Shown in pieces: positions 1 to 10,859 of a stretch of DNA of 32,342 nt; the stretch's first letter is position 1; each line of letters begins with the position of its first letter. The DNA is from Choristocarpus tenellus KU-1152 (Eukaryota > Phaeophyceae). The stretch lies in the NCBI GenBank assembly GCA_964200185.2, contig CAXNAD020000071.1:1-32342 (forward strand), read 5' to 3'. A model generated the notes under the pieces. The model saw only the letters and a program-made list of their open reading frames with translations, was not told where the DNA came from and did not search any database. The position numbers were made by a program, and so were the translations under genes.

Positions 1-16
1 AGTCCCCTCTTTGGTA
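1..16 (+). tRNA. trnL(uag): tRNA-Leu(UAG), 3' part
   Basis: These bases complete the T-arm (AGGGG, loop TTCAAGT, CCCCT) and the acceptor strand CTTTGGT with discriminator A, pairing with GCCAAGG at 32278. The next base is the A of the rps12 ATG. The molecule is therefore circular and the window boundary is an arbitrary cut. Confidence 0.92.
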
Positions 17-394
17 ATGCCATCTATAAATCAATTATTACGTAAAGCAAGATCTTTAAAAAAAAAAAAAAAAAAAAGTTCCAGTCTTGAAGGTTGTCCT
101 CAAAAACGTGGTATTTGTCTTAAACTTTTTATTAGATCTCCTAAAAAACCTAATTCAGCTAGACGTCGTGTAACACGTCTTAAATTGTCGAACAAATTTA
201 AATTGACAGCATATATCCCGGGTCAAGTAAATAGTTTACAGGAGCATTCGCATGTTCTTGTAAGAGGTGGTAGGGTTCCTGATTTACCTGGTGTTAATTA
301 TCATTTAATTCGTAATAAACTTGATTTAGCTGGTTTAGGTAATCGAAAAAATGCTCGTTCTAAATACGGTACAAAAAAGAGAAAGTTATGGTAA
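17..394 (+). CDS. rps12: Ribosomal protein S12
   Basis: Small-subunit protein of the decoding centre, 125 aa, the usual length. The S12 core [14 protein letters not shown], then [17 protein letters not shown] and the loop around [13 protein letters not shown], are clear. ATG at 17 is preferred over the in-frame TTG at 11, which lies inside trnL(UAG). A run of 20 A (58-77) encodes six lysines in the basic N-terminal tail. The gene overlaps rps7 by 7 nt, the ancestral str-operon pairing. Confidence 0.96.
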   Translation: MPSINQLLRKARSLKKKKKKSSSLEGCPQKRGICLKLFIRSPKKPNSARRRVTRLKLSNKFKLTAYIPGQVNSLQEHSHVLVRGGRVPDLPGVNYHLIRNKLDLAGLGNRKNARSKYGTKKRKLW

Positions 395-846
395 AATCTG
401 ATATTATATTACAACCCTGTTTAATTAAAATAAGAAATTTACTTATACGGGATGGTAAAAAATCAAAAGCAGATCGTTTATTGGTTTCTACTTTTTCATT
501 TTTAGAAAAATCTTATCCTGGGGAAAGTAGATCTATTTTTTATCGTGCCATTTCAAATGTACAACCAATAGTGGGTGTTCGCCTTAAAGAACGTCGTGGT
601 CGTAAAAAAACTTCAAATAAAGTGTCTTATTTACCATATTCTATTTCTGCAGCAAGAAGCCAAAATATAGGAATACGATCTTTAATTAAAGCTAGTCGTC
701 GTCATTCTTCTAAATTGTATTATATAAATTTAGCTGAGGAATTTATTTTGGCTTCTCAATTTAAAGGTCAAGCTATTAAAATAAAGCTTCATATTCATGA
801 ACTTGCTAAGAAAAATAGTGATTTTTCTCATTTTCGTTGGAATTAA
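388..846 (+). CDS. rps7: Ribosomal protein S7
   Basis: Small-subunit head protein that nucleates assembly on the 3' domain of SSU rRNA, 152 aa. S7 signatures include the [15 protein letters not shown] segment near residues 50-65 and the conserved [14 protein letters not shown] region. The ATG lies inside the last codons of rps12 (7-nt overlap) and the stop is 2 nt before nad4L. Translation is probably coupled to rps12, as in bacteria, though that is inference. Confidence 0.95.
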   Translation: MVKSDIILQPCLIKIRNLLIRDGKKSKADRLLVSTFSFLEKSYPGESRSIFYRAISNVQPIVGVRLKERRGRKKTSNKVSYLPYSISAARSQNIGIRSLIKASRRHSSKLYYINLAEEFILASQFKGQAIKIKLHIHELAKKNSDFSHFRWN

Positions 847-848
847 TA

Positions 849-1151
849 ATGTATCCTATTCAATATTGTTCGCTTACTGTATTAATATTTTTGATTGGTG
901 TAAGTGGTGTTGTTTTGAATCGTACCAATCTTTTATCGGTACTAATCTCCTTAGAACTTGCTCTTTTATCCGTAAGTTTAAATTTTATTATTTTTTCCAT
1001 TTATTTAGATGATATTATAGGACAAGTTTTTGCTCTTTTTATTTTATGTATTGCAGCTTGTGAATCTTCAATTGGTTTAGCTATTATTTTAGTTTATTAT
1101 AGAGTTCGTGGTAGTATTAGAATTGATCATGCTTCTTTAATAAAATCATAA
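849..1151 (+). CDS. nad4L: NADH dehydrogenase subunit 4L (NuoK)
   Basis: Small proton-pumping membrane subunit of complex I, 100 aa as usual, with three transmembrane segments. The conserved acidic residue in LLSVLISLELALLSVSLN (about residue 32) and the one in AACESSIGLAI (about 68) are present. ATG at 849 is chosen; an in-frame TTG 12 nt upstream lies in rps7. It follows rps7 after 2 nt and precedes trnL(CAA). Confidence 0.95.
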   Translation: MYPIQYCSLTVLIFLIGVSGVVLNRTNLLSVLISLELALLSVSLNFIIFSIYLDDIIGQVFALFILCIAACESSIGLAIILVYYRVRGSIRIDHASLIKS

Positions 1152-1165
1152 AATTTCTATAGTTA

Positions 1166-1246
1166 GCTTCTATGATGAAATTGGTAGACATGTAAGATTC
1201 AAAATCTTTTGTTAAAAACGTGCTGGTTCAAGTCCGGCTAGGAGTA
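1166..1246 (+). tRNA. trnL(caa): tRNA-Leu(CAA)
   Basis: Acceptor GCTTCTA pairs with TAGGAGT; anticodon loop TTCAAAA (CAA, reads UUG); class II variable arm; T-loop TTCAAGT. Four bases separate it from rpl14. Confidence 0.92.
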
Positions 1247-1250
1247 TAAA

Positions 1251-1634
1251 ATGATTCATGTAGAAAGTTTTGTTAAGGTAGTTGATAATTCTGGGGCTAA
1301 AATGGCCAAATGTATTAAAGTAAAATCTAAATCAGGACACTCCTTTGCTCGTGTCGGTGATATTGTAGTAGTTTCTATTCAGAGTTTACGTCCGTATTAT
1401 GGTAAAGATAAAATTAAAATCAAAAAATCAGATGTTATGTTAGCTGTGGTAGTTCAGACAAAGTTTTCTTTTAATTCTAAACAATATAGATTTTTAGGGT
1501 TTGATTTAAATTCCGTTGTTTTAATTACTCAAAAAAAAAAAGCTATTGGTACAAGAATTTTTTCTGTTTTACCTCGTTCATTACGTGGAATAAAATGGTC
1601 TAAATTGGCTACTATATCCAAAGCATTAATTTAA
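1251..1634 (+). CDS. rpl14: Ribosomal protein L14 (uL14)
   Basis: Large-subunit protein at the subunit interface, 127 aa. The L14 start VVDNSGAKMAKCIKV, the GDIVVVSIQ strand and the C-terminal GTRIFSVLPRSLR are recognisable. The last base of its stop codon is the first base of the rpl5 ATG. The rpl14-rpl5 pair is a remnant of the bacterial spc operon. Confidence 0.95.
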   Translation: MIHVESFVKVVDNSGAKMAKCIKVKSKSGHSFARVGDIVVVSIQSLRPYYGKDKIKIKKSDVMLAVVVQTKFSFNSKQYRFLGFDLNSVVLITQKKKAIGTRIFSVLPRSLRGIKWSKLATISKALI

Positions 1635-2188
1635 TGTATATTTTTTCTAATCATTATCATGAGGTTATTCAATCTGATTTTTTATTGGTACAACCTTCAA
1701 TTGGATTATATAGTTTTCCGAATATTAATAAAATAGTAATTAGTTTAGGAAGTGATATACAATCAGAAGATAAAATTTTATCTTCTCTTTGTTTTTTAGA
1801 TCTTTTAGGATGTCAAAAACCTTTTTTAACACGAATTAGAATATCTTCAAAATCTAAATTTTTAAATAAAGGTTCTGTAATTGGAGGTAAATCTACTTTA
1901 AGACGGTCTTCCATATATTCATTTTTGCATAAAATTCTATTTGGATTTTTACCTAAAGTTCGTCAATTTGAAGGATTACCTTTGTTAAAACACCCTAAAA
2001 CTTTTAGTTTTATTGTTCAAGATCTTTTTATTTTTGAAGATTTAAGTTTTTTGTTCTCTTTTTTTGAAGATTTAGGTCCATTGTTTATTGATTTTACTTT
2101 TTATTCAAAAAATATAGAACAAACATTTTTTTTAATTCGAAGTTTCCAATTTTGTATTCGCGAAAGTAACTCAGTTGGTAGAGTGTAA
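1634..2188 (+). CDS. rpl5: Ribosomal protein L5 (uL5)
   Basis: Large-subunit protein that contacts 5S rRNA, 184 aa. Family features are INKIVISLG near residue 30, the SLCFLDLLGCQKPFLTRIR segment, and the region around VRQFEGLPL (about 115). It overlaps rpl14 by 1 nt. The frame continues 29 nt into trnG: its TAA (2186-2188) lies at the start of the tRNA anticodon stem, so mRNA and tRNA cannot both be cut intact from one transcript. A 22-bp perfect palindrome (1765-1786) lies inside. Its partner, a 5S rRNA, is also encoded here. Confidence 0.92.
   Translation: MYIFSNHYHEVIQSDFLLVQPSIGLYSFPNINKIVISLGSDIQSEDKILSSLCFLDLLGCQKPFLTRIRISSKSKFLNKGSVIGGKSTLRRSSIYSFLHKILFGFLPKVRQFEGLPLLKHPKTFSFIVQDLFIFEDLSFLFSFFEDLGPLFIDFTFYSKNIEQTFFLIRSFQFCIRESNSVGRV
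1765..1786 (+). repeat. 22-bp perfect palindrome in rpl5
   Basis: AGAAGATAAAA followed directly by its reverse complement TTTTATCTTCT, coding for SEDKILSS near residue 45 of L5. Confidence 0.7.
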
Positions 2189-2232
2189 GCTTGCCATGCT
2201 TAAAGTCGAGGGTTCAAATCTCTTCTTTCGCT
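2160..2232 (+). tRNA. trnG(gcc): tRNA-Gly(GCC)
   Basis: Acceptor GCGAAAG/CTTTCGC, anticodon stem TAAGC/GCTTA with loop TTGCCAT (GCC), T-loop TTCAAAT. Its first 29 nt are also the 3' end of rpl5. No tRNA-Gly for GGA/GGG was seen. Confidence 0.93.
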
Positions 2233-2234
2233 AA

Positions 2235-2489
<255 letters not shown>

Positions 2490-2494
2490 GATTA

Positions 2495-2893
2495 TTAAAT
2501 TAATCCATCTTTAATTTTTTTTTTAAGATTACTTTTTAAAATACAAATATGAATAAATTTGTATTGTAAATTTATTATTTTATTTTGTATTTGAATTTTA
2601 TTATAGAATTTTTCATTTATATAACACCCATATATATTATTATTTATTAAATTTATAATATTATTTATATCTTTATATTGTAAAATACCAACATTGTTTC
2701 CTATTATTGTTTTTATATTTATATGTTTCATATTGGAGGTTGAAAGCTTAGTTATTTTTAAATTTTTAAAAGTTTGTTTTAGTTTTATAATTTGATTGTT
2801 TTTTATATTAGCCCAGTTAATAATAATAAAAAATTTTTCTTTACTCAAAAATTTAAGTTTTAGTTTTTTGTAAATATTTCTTAATTTTTTCAT
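2495..2893 (-). CDS. rpl10: Probable ribosomal protein L10 (uL10)
   Basis: Not certain; 132 aa, Lys/Asn/Ile-rich. The layout fits the N-terminal L10 domain: a basic start, a hydrophobic strand FFIIINWANI (22-31), a helix IKLKQTFKNLKITKLS, then KHINIKT and a short GNNVGILQYKDI segment before a helix. This parallels the bacterial pattern 'VV-DY-GL ... L---R--L ... K--KN ... GP ... DP'. If correct it anchors the L7/L12 stalk. It lies 2 nt after rpl16 on the same strand, the last gene of a ribosomal-protein run. Alternative: an unrelated lineage-specific ORF. Confidence 0.5.
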   Translation of the reverse strand: MKKLRNIYKKLKLKFLSKEKFFIIINWANIKNNQIIKLKQTFKNLKITKLSTSNMKHINIKTIIGNNVGILQYKDINNIINLINNNIYGCYINEKFYNKIQIQNKIINLQYKFIHICILKSNLKKKIKDGLI

Positions 2894-2895
2894 TT

Positions 2896-3315
2896 TTAAA
2901 AGCTATTATACACAATTTTAGTTTTAATGGGAAGTTTATTACTTCCATTTTTTAAAGCTTCCTTACCTTCTTTTTTTGGAATTCCTGCTAAAATAAAAAT
3001 AGGTTTCCCAGGATTAACTCGTCCAATCCATAATTCTACTTTACCTTTACCTTTACCTATTCTTGAGGAGGATGCCTTATGACTAATTCCCAAATCAGGT
3101 AATAAACAAATTCTTAGTTGACCTTTACGCTTTAATTTACGCCTAATACTTTGTCTTGCTGCTTCTAATTGTCTTCCTGTTAGATGACCTGATTCTAGAG
3201 CTATTGTTATAATGGTTGATTTTGGTTCTAGATTTTGATTTGTATTTTTTATTTTGTCTGATTTTCGAGGTTTGAAGAATTTTTGAAATTTTATTTTTTT
3301 TGGTTGTAAAAACAT
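2896..3315 (-). CDS. rpl16: Ribosomal protein L16 (uL16)
   Basis: Large-subunit protein near the A site, 139 aa. Diagnostic stretches are ESGHLTGRQLEAARQSIRR (about 41-59), the KGKGKVELWIGRVNPGKPIF segment, and GIPKKEGKEALK near the end. It starts with ATG inside the rps3 reading frame (173-nt overlap in another frame). The rps3-rpl16 order is the ancestral S10-operon order. Confidence 0.95.
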   Translation of the reverse strand: MFLQPKKIKFQKFFKPRKSDKIKNTNQNLEPKSTIITIALESGHLTGRQLEAARQSIRRKLKRKGQLRICLLPDLGISHKASSSRIGKGKGKVELWIGRVNPGKPIFILAGIPKKEGKEALKNGSNKLPIKTKIVYNSF

Positions 3316-4165
3316 ATTTAATTTTTTTTCTTTTTTTTTGATTAGGGCATACCCATACTTTAAAACCTACACTACCGTAAGCTGTTTGGGTATCTTTAAA
3401 AATAGCTTGAATAGGTGTTTGGATTTGTTGTAATTGTAAACGTCCTAACTGATATTTCCATTTTATACTTCGTCCTTTAGGTTTATGGGAGTATCTTCCG
3501 TGTATATAAATACGTAGTCCTTCAATTTTATGTTTTGATACAAACGAATTAAAACCTTCTTTTAAAAATTTAAGAAATTCAAAATGTCTTTTTCTTTTTT
3601 GTTTACTTCGAAGTTGTTTTATTAAAAAAAAACTTAAGCTAAGAGCACTAGCTTTACCTTGTGCTACTAAGTTTATTAGTTGAAGTCCTGCACGTGCGTA
3701 AGGGTATTTTGTAATATTAAATCTTTTTATGTAAAAACTTATTTTTTGTCTTACAATTTTAGGTACTTCTCTGGTATATGTTTTAATTCGTTTAATTTTA
3801 AATTTAATTTTTTTGCAACCTGTTAATTTTTGGATTATTGGTTGTACTTTCTTAAATCGGAAAGCTAATTGTGGCCAAGAAGCACTCTTTTTAGTTTTTT
3901 TTTTAGTAGCTCTTTTTCTTTTAAAACGTTTATTTTTAGCTGTAGGATGTAAATGAATTAATTTCAATTCTATAAGAATAAAATCATGAAAACGACTTAA
4001 TTTTAATTCATCAATATAGATTGGGGTATTACGCGCACAAGCTTGTAATAATTTAGTAATCTGTATATTTAAATGGTGAAATTGTGCATGATTCCAATGA
4101 GCGCATCCTTGAGATGCGCCATAATCTGGACGAAGGCTGGATGGATGTGTTTGTTGTGCTATCAT
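3143..4165 (-). CDS. rps3: Ribosomal protein S3 (uS3)
   Basis: Small-subunit protein at the mRNA entry site, 340 aa. The N-terminus MIAQQTHPSSLRPD matches the S3 '-QKTHP--LR-' start. The C-terminal domain shows GLRIYIHGRYSHKPKGRS, then the canonical end AYGSVGFKVWVC (about 265-276). No stop follows there: the frame runs 173 nt through the start of rpl16, adding about 60 basic residues. The middle is Lys-rich and expanded, as in many protist S3 proteins. Its ATG overlaps the rps19 TGA. Confidence 0.92.
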   Translation of the reverse strand: MIAQQTHPSSLRPDYGASQGCAHWNHAQFHHLNIQITKLLQACARNTPIYIDELKLSRFHDFILIELKLIHLHPTAKNKRFKRKRATKKKTKKSASWPQLAFRFKKVQPIIQKLTGCKKIKFKIKRIKTYTREVPKIVRQKISFYIKRFNITKYPYARAGLQLINLVAQGKASALSLSFFLIKQLRSKQKRKRHFEFLKFLKEGFNSFVSKHKIEGLRIYIHGRYSHKPKGRSIKWKYQLGRLQLQQIQTPIQAIFKDTQTAYGSVGFKVWVCPNQKKRKKIKYVFTTKKNKISKILQTSKIRQNKKYKSKSRTKINHYNNSSRIRSSNRKTIRSSKTKY

Positions 4166-4419
4166 GTATTTTTTTTACGTATTTTTTTTTTTTGTGCATT
4201 ATAATTTTTTCTACTTGGAGAAAACTCACCTAGTTTATGCCCTACTATTTCTTGGGTGATTAATTTTGTAGTTACTTTTTGTCCGTTATGGATTTTAATT
4301 TTTGTTCCTACAAGAGGAGGTAAAATAGTTGAACGACGTGACCAGCAAATTTTTTTATTTTTTAAGTATTTAAGTACACTTAATTCGATATAAGGTAATT
4401 TCCATTTAGATCTTGGCAT
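4162..4419 (-). CDS. rps19: Ribosomal protein S19 (uS19)
   Basis: Small-subunit head protein, 85 aa. S19 signatures: MPRSKWKLPYI, IKIHNGQKVTTKLITQEIVGHKLGEFSPSR in pieces (about 42-70). It ends in TGA, which shares 4 nt (ATGA) with the rps3 start, suggesting coupled translation. It follows rpl2 by 25 nt on the minus strand. Confidence 0.95.
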   Translation of the reverse strand: MPRSKWKLPYIELSVLKYLKNKKICWSRRSTILPPLVGTKIKIHNGQKVTTKLITQEIVGHKLGEFSPSRKNYNAQKKKIRKKNT

Positions 4420-4444
4420 ATAATTATAATTTTAGATGTTTAGT

Positions 4445-5170
4445 TTATTTTCCTTTGGTAGGTTTACCCCATGGTGTTACAGATGGACGTCCTCCTGATG
4501 TTTTTCCTTCCCCCCCCCCATGTGGGTGATCTACCGGATTTATAGCGACTCCTCTTACAATGGGTCGGAATCCGAGCCAACGTGTTTTTCCTGCTTTTCC
4601 AATTTTTATTAAATGGTGGTTTTGATTGGATACAATACCCAAACACGCGATAGTATTTAGGTTAAACCATCTATATTGTCCTGATTTTAGTCGTACTTGC
4701 CCAAAATTATGTGTTTTTTGTAACAATTGACCAAAAGCACCTGGTGCTCTTATTATTTGTCCTTTCCCTCCGGGTTTGTTACATAGATTATGAATTAAAC
4801 TTCCAGTTGTAATATTTTGTAAATATTGACTATATCCATTTTGTCCTTGATCTGATCGTGATCGAATTATATCCCCCTTTTTTATATTAGTTGTTGCTAG
4901 AATATAATTATGTTGTTTATTATCTGGGTCAAAAATACGTCCTAAAAAAGCAGATCGATTTGGATCGTATTCTAATCCTATTACAATACCTTTTGTTGAA
5001 ATACGAGTAAAATCTACATTACGATATAATCTGGAATGCCCTCCTCCTCGGTGCCAAACAGTAATTTTACCTTGATTATTTCGTCCAGTAGATTTTATTT
5101 TTGGTGAAGTTTTTGATTTTAATTTTTTATCTTTAATAAAAATTGTATTTAATTTTGATTTAATTCTCAT
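4445..5170 (-). CDS. rpl2: Ribosomal protein L2 (uL2)
   Basis: Large-subunit protein needed for peptidyl-transferase centre assembly, 241 aa. N-terminal TGRNNQGKITVWHRGGGHSR and the C-terminal active-site motif GVAINPVDHPHGGGEGKTSGGR (in parts, about 209-230) are conserved, including the key His. The three glycines of HPHGGGE are encoded by a G10 homopolymer (C10 on the plus strand at 4510-4519). It is divergent from rps13, with only 11 bp between start codons. Confidence 0.96.
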   Translation of the reverse strand: MRIKSKLNTIFIKDKKLKSKTSPKIKSTGRNNQGKITVWHRGGGHSRLYRNVDFTRISTKGIVIGLEYDPNRSAFLGRIFDPDNKQHNYILATTNIKKGDIIRSRSDQGQNGYSQYLQNITTGSLIHNLCNKPGGKGQIIRAPGAFGQLLQKTHNFGQVRLKSGQYRWFNLNTIACLGIVSNQNHHLIKIGKAGKTRWLGFRPIVRGVAINPVDHPHGGGEGKTSGGRPSVTPWGKPTKGK

Positions 5171-5181
5171 ATTTTTATAAT

Positions 5182-5532
5182 ATGTCTTATATTGCTGGTA
5201 AAGCTCTTTCTGAAAATAAAATGTTGGTTAAAGCTTTATCCCATATTTTTGGGATTGGTTTTTATCAATCTAAAATTGTATGTCAAAAAGCAGGTTTAAG
5301 TCCAGATGCCCGTCTTAGGGATTTGAATTTAGATCGTAAAAAAGAATTTATTTCTTTTGTAGAAGGATTACCTCTTGTTTTAGGTAAAGATTTATCTCGA
5401 TTTAATAAAGATCATATTCGTCTTTTAAAACGTATTAATTGTTATCGTGGTATAAGGCATCGTAAAGGTTTACCGGTTCGTGGACAACGTACCCATACTA
5501 ATTCAAAACCTCGCAAAATTCTTAAATTTTAA
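5182..5532 (+). CDS. rps13: Ribosomal protein S13 (uS13)
   Basis: Small-subunit head protein contacting P-site tRNA, 116 aa. It has the helix-hairpin-helix start (SHIFGIGFYQSKIVCQKAG) and the C-terminal signature YRGIRHRKGLPVRGQRTHTN. ATG at 5182 lies 11 bp from the divergent rpl2 start, so any promoter for either gene must lie inside coding sequence or be shared. rps11 follows, as in the bacterial alpha operon. Confidence 0.96.
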   Translation: MSYIAGKALSENKMLVKALSHIFGIGFYQSKIVCQKAGLSPDARLRDLNLDRKKEFISFVEGLPLVLGKDLSRFNKDHIRLLKRINCYRGIRHRKGLPVRGQRTHTNSKPRKILKF

Positions 5533-5539
5533 TTGTCTT

Positions 5540-5556
5540 AGTAATCGCAATATAAG
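5540..5556 (+). promoter_or_regulatory. Motif shared with the rns leader
   Basis: AGTAATCGCAATATAAG, 33 nt upstream of the rps11 ATG, matches 22224-22240 upstream of rns in 16 of 17 positions. It is one of few such matches between two spacers. The ATATAAG core recalls plant-type mitochondrial promoter motifs, but promoter function here is only a guess. Confidence 0.25.
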
Positions 5557-5589
5557 GAATATATAAAATTTTTAATATAAATTAATAAA

Positions 5590-5994
5590 ATGTCTTATAA
5601 TAAAAAAGCTTTTCTTTTTATTTATTCTTCAAGGAGAAATCTTTTTTGCAGTTTAATTGATCCAGTTTTTAAAAAAGTAATAATTAGTTGGTCTTTAGGA
5701 AGTTTAGAAAAAGTTAAATGGAAAAAATCAATTTCTCTTGGCAGTTCCCATATAGGAGAATTTTTGTCTGAAAAACTTACCCAATTGGGTTATAATAGTA
5801 TTTTTATTTATTCACGTGGTTTAGGGAAGGGTAATATTTCTTTTATTCGATCTATTACTAAATCAGGCTTACATCTAATATGTTTTATTGAAAATACAGA
5901 ATTATCGCATAATGGTTGTCGTCCTTCTAAATTACGTAGGAAAAAAAACAAGACTCATCGTAATGATAATATGTTAGAAAATAAGAAGAAGTGA
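5590..5994 (+). CDS. rps11: Ribosomal protein S11 (uS11)
   Basis: Small-subunit platform protein, 134 aa. The domain is visible from RRNLFCSLID through KVIISWSLGSL to the C-terminal signature ELSHNGCRPSKLRRKK, where bacterial S11 has 'PHNGCRPPK-RR'. The last 10 nt, including TGA, overlap the start of trnY. A spacer of 57 bp after rps13 carries the AGTAATCGCAATATAAG motif. Confidence 0.95.
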   Translation: MSYNKKAFLFIYSSRRNLFCSLIDPVFKKVIISWSLGSLEKVKWKKSISLGSSHIGEFLSEKLTQLGYNSIFIYSRGLGKGNISFIRSITKSGLHLICFIENTELSHNGCRPSKLRRKKNKTHRNDNMLENKKK

Positions 5995-6066
5995 CTGAGG
6001 GGTTAAAAGTGGCAGATTGTAAATCTGTTGGTTATTCCATCGTAGGTTCAAATCCTACCTTCTTCT
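5985..6066 (+). tRNA. trnY(gua): tRNA-Tyr(GUA)
   Basis: Acceptor GAAGAAG/CTTCTTC, anticodon loop TTGTAAA (GTA) on stem CAGA/TCTG, long variable arm, T-arm GTAGG/CCTAC. The discriminator is T, unusual for Tyr. It overlaps the 3' end of rps11 by 10 nt. Confidence 0.9.
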
Positions 6067-6092
6067 TAGGAATTAGGGTGTTTTAAAATATT

Positions 6093-6896
6093 GTGAAATC
6101 TTTATCAACAAGTCAACGCCATCCTTTTCACCTTGTTGATCCGAGTCCTTGGCCTTTAGTGGCTGCTTTAGGTGCTTTAAATCTTACATTTGGTGGAGTG
6201 ATGTATTTACATAATTATAGTGGTGGTGGTAAACTATTGTCTCTTGGTGTGTTGACAATTTTGTTTGTGATGTTTACTTGGTGGAGGGATATTATCCGTG
6301 AAGCTTCTTTTGAGGGTCAGCATACTCTTGCAGTTCAAGATGGTCTTCGTATGGGTATAATTCTTTTTATTATTTCTGAGGTTATATTTTTTTTTGCTTT
6401 TTTTTGGGCTTTTTTTCATTCCTCTTTAGCTCCTACTTTTAATATTGGGGGCGTTTGGCCACCTAAAGGTATTCAAGTTATTAGTCCTTGGGGATTACCT
6501 CTTTTAAATACTTTTCTTTTATTATCTTCTGGTGCTAGTGTTACTTGGGCTCATTATGCTATTGTTGCAGGTAGTCGTGGGCAATCTTTGATTTCTCTAG
6601 TTGTAACTTTATTTTTTGCAATTAGTTTCACTTTATTACAGGTTATAGAATATTTTAATGCTCCTTTTGGTATATCTGATGGTATTTATGGGTCTTGTTT
6701 TTATTTAGCTACAGGTTTTCATGGTTTTCATGTTATTGTTGGTACTATTTTTTTAGCTATTTGTGGTCTAAGGCTTTATTTTCATCATTTTAGTCGTGAA
6801 CACCATTTTGGTTTTGAGGCTGCTGTATGGTATTGGCATTTTGTTGATGTGGTTTGGTTATTTCTTTTTGTAACCATTTATTGGTGGGGATCTTAA
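6093..6896 (+). CDS. cox3: Cytochrome c oxidase subunit III
   Basis: Complex IV membrane subunit, 267 aa, with seven predicted membrane helices. The family start [15 protein letters not shown], the central WPPKGI segment, and the end [14 protein letters not shown] are all conserved. There is no ATG: the frame opens with GTG at 6093, preceded by ATT and a stop at 6084-6086, and the next in-frame ATG (about codon 37) would remove conserved sequence. GTG is therefore the likely initiator. Confidence 0.97.
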   Translation: MKSLSTSQRHPFHLVDPSPWPLVAALGALNLTFGGVMYLHNYSGGGKLLSLGVLTILFVMFTWWRDIIREASFEGQHTLAVQDGLRMGIILFIISEVIFFFAFFWAFFHSSLAPTFNIGGVWPPKGIQVISPWGLPLLNTFLLLSSGASVTWAHYAIVAGSRGQSLISLVVTLFFAISFTLLQVIEYFNAPFGISDGIYGSCFYLATGFHGFHVIVGTIFLAICGLRLYFHHFSREHHFGFEAAVWYWHFVDVVWLFLFVTIYWWGS

Positions 6897-6903
6897 TAAC
6901 ATT

Positions 6904-7653
6904 ATGGTACAAAGTCCATTAGAACAGTTTCAAATTTTACCTATTTTTAGTCTTGGCCTTGGTCCAATCGATATTTCGATCACAAATGCCATGTTAACTA
7001 CTATTTTAATACTTGGTTTCAGTTTTCTTCTTCTATATTCTTTGTCTTTTTACAGATTAGGTTTGGTACCTGGTCGTTGGCAATTATTATTTGAATCTTT
7101 ATATACTATAACTACTGGTTTAGTATGGGATAGTATTGGTCAAAGAGGTCAAAAATATTTCCCTTTTATTTTTGTTTTATTTAGTTTTATTTTAATGGCT
7201 AATATCTCAGGTTTAATTCCTTATACTTTTACTATTACGAGTCATTTAATTCAAACTTTAGTATTAGCCATTATGGTTTTTTTAGGAGTTATTATTATTT
7301 GTGCGTCTACTCACGGTTTTCATATGCTTAGCTTATTTTTACCTGGTGGTACTTCTTTAGTATTAGCTTTTTTATTAGTTCCTATTGAATTAGTATCATA
7401 TATTTTTAAACCTTTAAGTTTAGCTGTTCGTCTTTTTGCTAATATAATGGCTGGTCATACCTTGTTGAAGGTTATTGCAGGTTTTGCTTGGGCTATAATA
7501 GGAAGTGGGGGATTTCTTCTAATTGCTCATATTTTACCTTTAGTCGTTTTAATTATTCTATTTGGTTTAGAATTAGCTGTGGCTCTCATTCAGGCTTATG
7601 TTTTTACCATTTTAACGACTATTTATATTAATGATGCTATTGTTCTTCATTAA
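6904..7653 (+). CDS. atp6: ATP synthase subunit a
   Basis: Fo proton-channel subunit, 249 aa. The essential Arg is in SLAVRLFANIMAGHTLL (about residue 176), and the C-terminal helix ELAVALIQAYVFTILTTIYI carries the conserved Glu and Gln. It follows cox3 after 7 nt. A 10-bp inverted repeat begins at its stop codon (7653-7698) and may mark the mRNA 3' end before trnR. Confidence 0.97.
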   Translation: MVQSPLEQFQILPIFSLGLGPIDISITNAMLTTILILGFSFLLLYSLSFYRLGLVPGRWQLLFESLYTITTGLVWDSIGQRGQKYFPFIFVLFSFILMANISGLIPYTFTITSHLIQTLVLAIMVFLGVIIICASTHGFHMLSLFLPGGTSLVLAFLLVPIELVSYIFKPLSLAVRLFANIMAGHTLLKVIAGFAWAIIGSGGFLLIAHILPLVVLIILFGLELAVALIQAYVFTILTTIYINDAIVLH

Positions 7654-7698
7654 TTATAAAATATTTTGATTCGGTATATTTTATTCTCATTTTATAAT
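7653..7698 (+). repeat. Inverted repeat after atp6
   Basis: ATTATAAAAT (7653-7662) and its perfect reverse complement ATTTTATAAT (7689-7698), 26-nt loop, fill most of the spacer between the atp6 stop and trnR. Possibly a 3'-end or processing hairpin, but AT-rich enough to be chance. Confidence 0.45.
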
Positions 7699-7710
7699 CA
7701 TGATATGAGA

Positions 7711-7784
7711 GCATTTTTAGCTCAGTTGGATAGAGCGGCGGTTTTCTAAACCGATGGACGTAGGTTCAAGCCCTATAAGATGTT
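7711..7784 (+). tRNA. trnR(ucu): tRNA-Arg(UCU)
   Basis: Acceptor GCATTTT/AAGATGT with two wobble pairs, D-stem GCTC/GAGC, anticodon loop TTTCTAA (TCT, reads AGR), T-arm GTAGG/CCTAT. It is the only tRNA-Arg seen although CGT codons are common. Confidence 0.9.
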
Positions 7785-7788
7785 TCGG

Positions 7789-10813
<3,025 letters not shown>

Positions 10814-10841
10814 AATTTTGTTTTTAAAGTATTCCGAAGAT

Positions 10842-10859
10842 AGCTATTTCTCAATAGCT
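10842..10859 (+). repeat. Hairpin downstream of cox1
   Basis: AGCTATT-TCTC-AATAGCT, a 7-bp perfect stem with tetraloop, 28 nt after the cox1 stop. It may act in 3'-end formation or processing; no function is shown. Confidence 0.4.

Noticed and set aside
797-1012. Frame of 71 codons over the rps7/nad4L junction
   Set aside because: Out-of-frame shadow of two well-supported genes.
4101-4119. GC-rich hairpin GCGCATC-CTTGA-GATGCGC in rps3
   Set aside because: Only 7 bp and within a plausible S3 N-terminus; not enough to call an inserted element.
6234-6419. Minus-strand frame in cox3, and similar ones in rpl2, nad1 and nad5
   Set aside because: Antisense shadows of conserved genes.
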